From assembly GCA_020025295.1 (NCBI GenBank), contig JAHHSJ010000068.1, positions 1 to 7,578 on the forward strand: DNA of 7,578 nt, given 5' to 3'. The DNA is from Oscillospiraceae bacterium. GTDB lineage: Bacteria > Bacillota > Clostridia > Oscillospirales > Oscillospiraceae. Positions 6,550 through 7,578 of the stretch are shown here, piece after piece. The position numbers were made by a program, and so were the translations under genes. A model generated the notes under the pieces. That model saw only the letters and a program-made list of their open reading frames with translations, did no database searches and was not told the DNA's origin. Numbering within the stretch: the stretch's first letter is position 1; each line of letters opens with the position of its first letter.

Positions 6550-7392
6550 TTAAAGGACCTGATGATTCTCCATAACGATGGGCGGCAGCTCGGTTTTATC
6601 TCCGTACAGGTCGGCTCTGCTGAGGAGATACTGTTTCAGCTCCTCCCGATTGCCGAACTTCGTTGCTTGGAAGGGCAGCTGGGGTCCGTACTTTTCCACA
6701 AACAGCAAGCCATCCCCGGTATCCACCAGAACACCGGTATGACCCACAAAGCGCACCGAATCAAAGGGCAAATCCAGATAGACCGTGATGAGAGAGATGC
6801 CGTCTCCCCCTACCTGAATGTCCCGCTCCTTCCATGCGTCCAGAATCCGCTGGGTCTGCTGCTCCAAGGTGTCCGCTCCGTCCACCGACACCCAGCCAAA
6901 GAGGGAGCCATAGTCACTCCGCTCCTCCTCACTGAGCGCAAAGGGGGCATAGGTATCCATAGCCTCCTCGTCAAACAGCAGAATGGCGTCCTCCTTCGGG
7001 CGGCTGCCATTGGTGTGGATGAAATTCTTCAGAAGCAAATAGCTGGTCAGGCGGCAGTTTGCCTCGGGAAGCAGAGTTCCGTCCTCTGCCTCTTTGCTTT
7101 CCACGATCCAGCCGCTGTAATCCACACCCGGTCCGGCAGCCGTCTGCATCCCCTCCGTCAGCGTCCCGGAGGTCACTCGGGCATTGAAGTCATCCGCCCA
7201 TGCCATGAGGGTTTCCGTCTGCTCCGCAGTCACTCCGTGGTCTTGCAGCAGCTGAGCCACCTGCTTCTGCGTAGGCGTGTCCACCAGATTGGAATACTCG
7301 ATTTGGGTGTCCTCCGCCGCATGACCGCCGCAGCCGACACACAACATGGCCGTAAGCACTCCAACCACCCATATCCACAAGCGTTTTTTCAT
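6550..7392 (-). CDS. DUF4300 family lipoprotein
   Basis: This is a 280-residue predicted lipoprotein. The ATG at 7392 follows AGGAGGGG with short ideal spacing and begins a classic export signal (MKKRLWIWVVGVLTAM). The likely lipidated cysteine is Cys21 in LCVGCGG; a Cys rather than Leu at the -3 position makes the lipobox slightly unusual. Longer in-frame starts upstream would spoil the signal peptide. Residues about 31-280 match the DUF4300 family as I recall it: YSNLVDTPTQKQVAQLL near 33-49, NCRLTSYLLLKN (112-123), RFVGHTGVLV (214-223), LLFVEKYGPQLPFQATKF (229-246) and a C-terminal IVMENHQVL. The family has no assigned function that I know of; members are extracytoplasmic and lipid-anchored in Firmicutes. 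The Cys113 motif starting a helix, with His218 in a beta strand, resembles papain-like or NlpC/P60-like folds (inference). The gene is monocistronic, with its own promoter and terminator. Confidence 0.87.
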   Translation of the reverse strand: MKKRLWIWVVGVLTAMLCVGCGGHAAEDTQIEYSNLVDTPTQKQVAQLLQDHGVTAEQTETLMAWADDFNARVTSGTLTEGMQTAAGPGVDYSGWIVESKEAEDGTLLPEANCRLTSYLLLKNFIHTNGSRPKEDAILLFDEEAMDTYAPFALSEEERSDYGSLFGWVSVDGADTLEQQTQRILDAWKERDIQVGGDGISLITVYLDLPFDSVRFVGHTGVLVDTGDGLLFVEKYGPQLPFQATKFGNREELKQYLLSRADLYGDKTELPPIVMENHQVL

Positions 7393-7438
7393 CGTACCCC
7401 TCCTGTTCGGAACGAAGTTTGCTTTCATATACCGCTTT

Positions 7439-7467
7439 ATTATATGGATACCCGGGGGTGGATACAA
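7439..7467 (-). promoter_or_regulatory. Promoter of the DUF4300 lipoprotein gene
   Basis: On the minus strand a perfect TATAAT (7444-7439) lies 17 bases downstream of TTGTAT (7467-7462). The start would be near 7432, giving a leader of about 40 bases with the AGGAGGGG site just before the ATG. The -35 is weak (three of six) but the -10 and spacing are ideal. Confidence 0.65.
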
Positions 7468-7503
7468 TTCTTTTTTGCAATCTTAGTGTATCTTTAAGAA
7501 AAG

Positions 7504-7535
7504 CAGGGCACAAAGCCGCTCGGCTTTGTGCCCTG
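7504..7535. terminator. Strong hairpin terminator at the right end
   Basis: A perfect 14-bp stem (7504-7517 with 7522-7535, cagggcacaaagcc) closes on a GCTC loop. On the minus strand the stem is followed by CTTTTCTT and would end a gene entering from the right. On the plus strand a longer T tract (7539-7544, then more T-rich sequence) follows, although no plus-strand gene is visible upstream. It insulates the DUF4300 promoter from its upstream neighbour. Confidence 0.8.
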
Positions 7536-7550
7536 TCCTTTTTTCCTGTT

Positions 7551-7578
7551 TTATTTTATGTTCCGCAGCGTATCAGGC
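7551..7578 (-). CDS. Probable last codons of a gene entering from the right
   Basis: On the minus strand one frame reads PDTLRNIK and then TAA at 7553-7551, 15 bases before a strong terminator hairpin. That spacing is typical of a gene end, so this is probably the C-terminus of a gene whose body lies beyond the window. Eight residues are far too few to identify it, and the frame is chosen from the terminator spacing and a plausible composition. Confidence 0.35.

Noticed and set aside
6508..7497. A 329-codon plus-strand open frame opposite the DUF4300 gene
   Set aside because: It is antisense to a recognisable lipoprotein gene, starts within that gene's terminator hairpin and shows no domain pattern.

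Overview
The window looks like a piece of chromosome from a low-to-mid GC Gram-positive anaerobe of the Clostridia, perhaps a gut Oscillospiraceae or a relative. This is inferred from several signs: strong purine-rich Shine-Dalgarno sites, sigma-A-type promoters, compact hairpin terminators, a lipoprotein, a very large secreted protein with a C-terminal membrane anchor built from Clostridia-type surface modules, and an FNT channel. The species assignment is a guess; no rRNA or other marker gene is present.

Layout from left to right. (1) Positions 1-44 may hold the 5' end of a minus-strand gene running off the edge. (2) 67-702, minus strand: a 211-residue acidic, cysteine-rich cytosolic protein that I do not recognise. 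(3) 703-1019: a divergent intergenic region with an extended -10 promoter facing left, a promoter facing right, and a hairpin at the presumed 5' end of the right-facing mRNA. (4) 1020-1802, plus strand: a complete formate/nitrite transporter (FNT) family channel. (5) 1813-1841: a strong hairpin shared as a terminator by two convergent genes. (6) 1846-6213, minus strand: a 1455-residue surface protein. In order it has a signal peptide, an NPCBM/NEW2 module, a transglutaminase-like Cys/His/Asp core, a helical TPR-like stretch, two beta modules each with an Asp-box motif, an F5/8 type C (discoidin) domain, four Ig-like repeats, a Pro/Glu-rich stalk and a C-terminal membrane anchor. (7) 6214-6549: a non-coding spacer with the surface-protein promoter, an inverted repeat, a possible small plus-strand transcript and the terminator of the next gene. 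(8) 6550-7392, minus strand: a DUF4300-family lipoprotein with its own promoter and terminator. (9) 7393-7578: that promoter, another strong hairpin terminator, and probably the last codons of a minus-strand gene entering from the right.

Each complete gene appears to be its own transcription unit, so no operon logic links them. The common theme is the cell envelope: an anion channel, a multi-modular surface protein that probably binds host or dietary glycans or glycoproteins, and a lipid-anchored extracytoplasmic protein. The most interesting items are the putative catalytic core buried in the surface protein, the papain-like Cys/His arrangement suggested in the DUF4300 lipoprotein, and the small-RNA-like element in the spacer between them.
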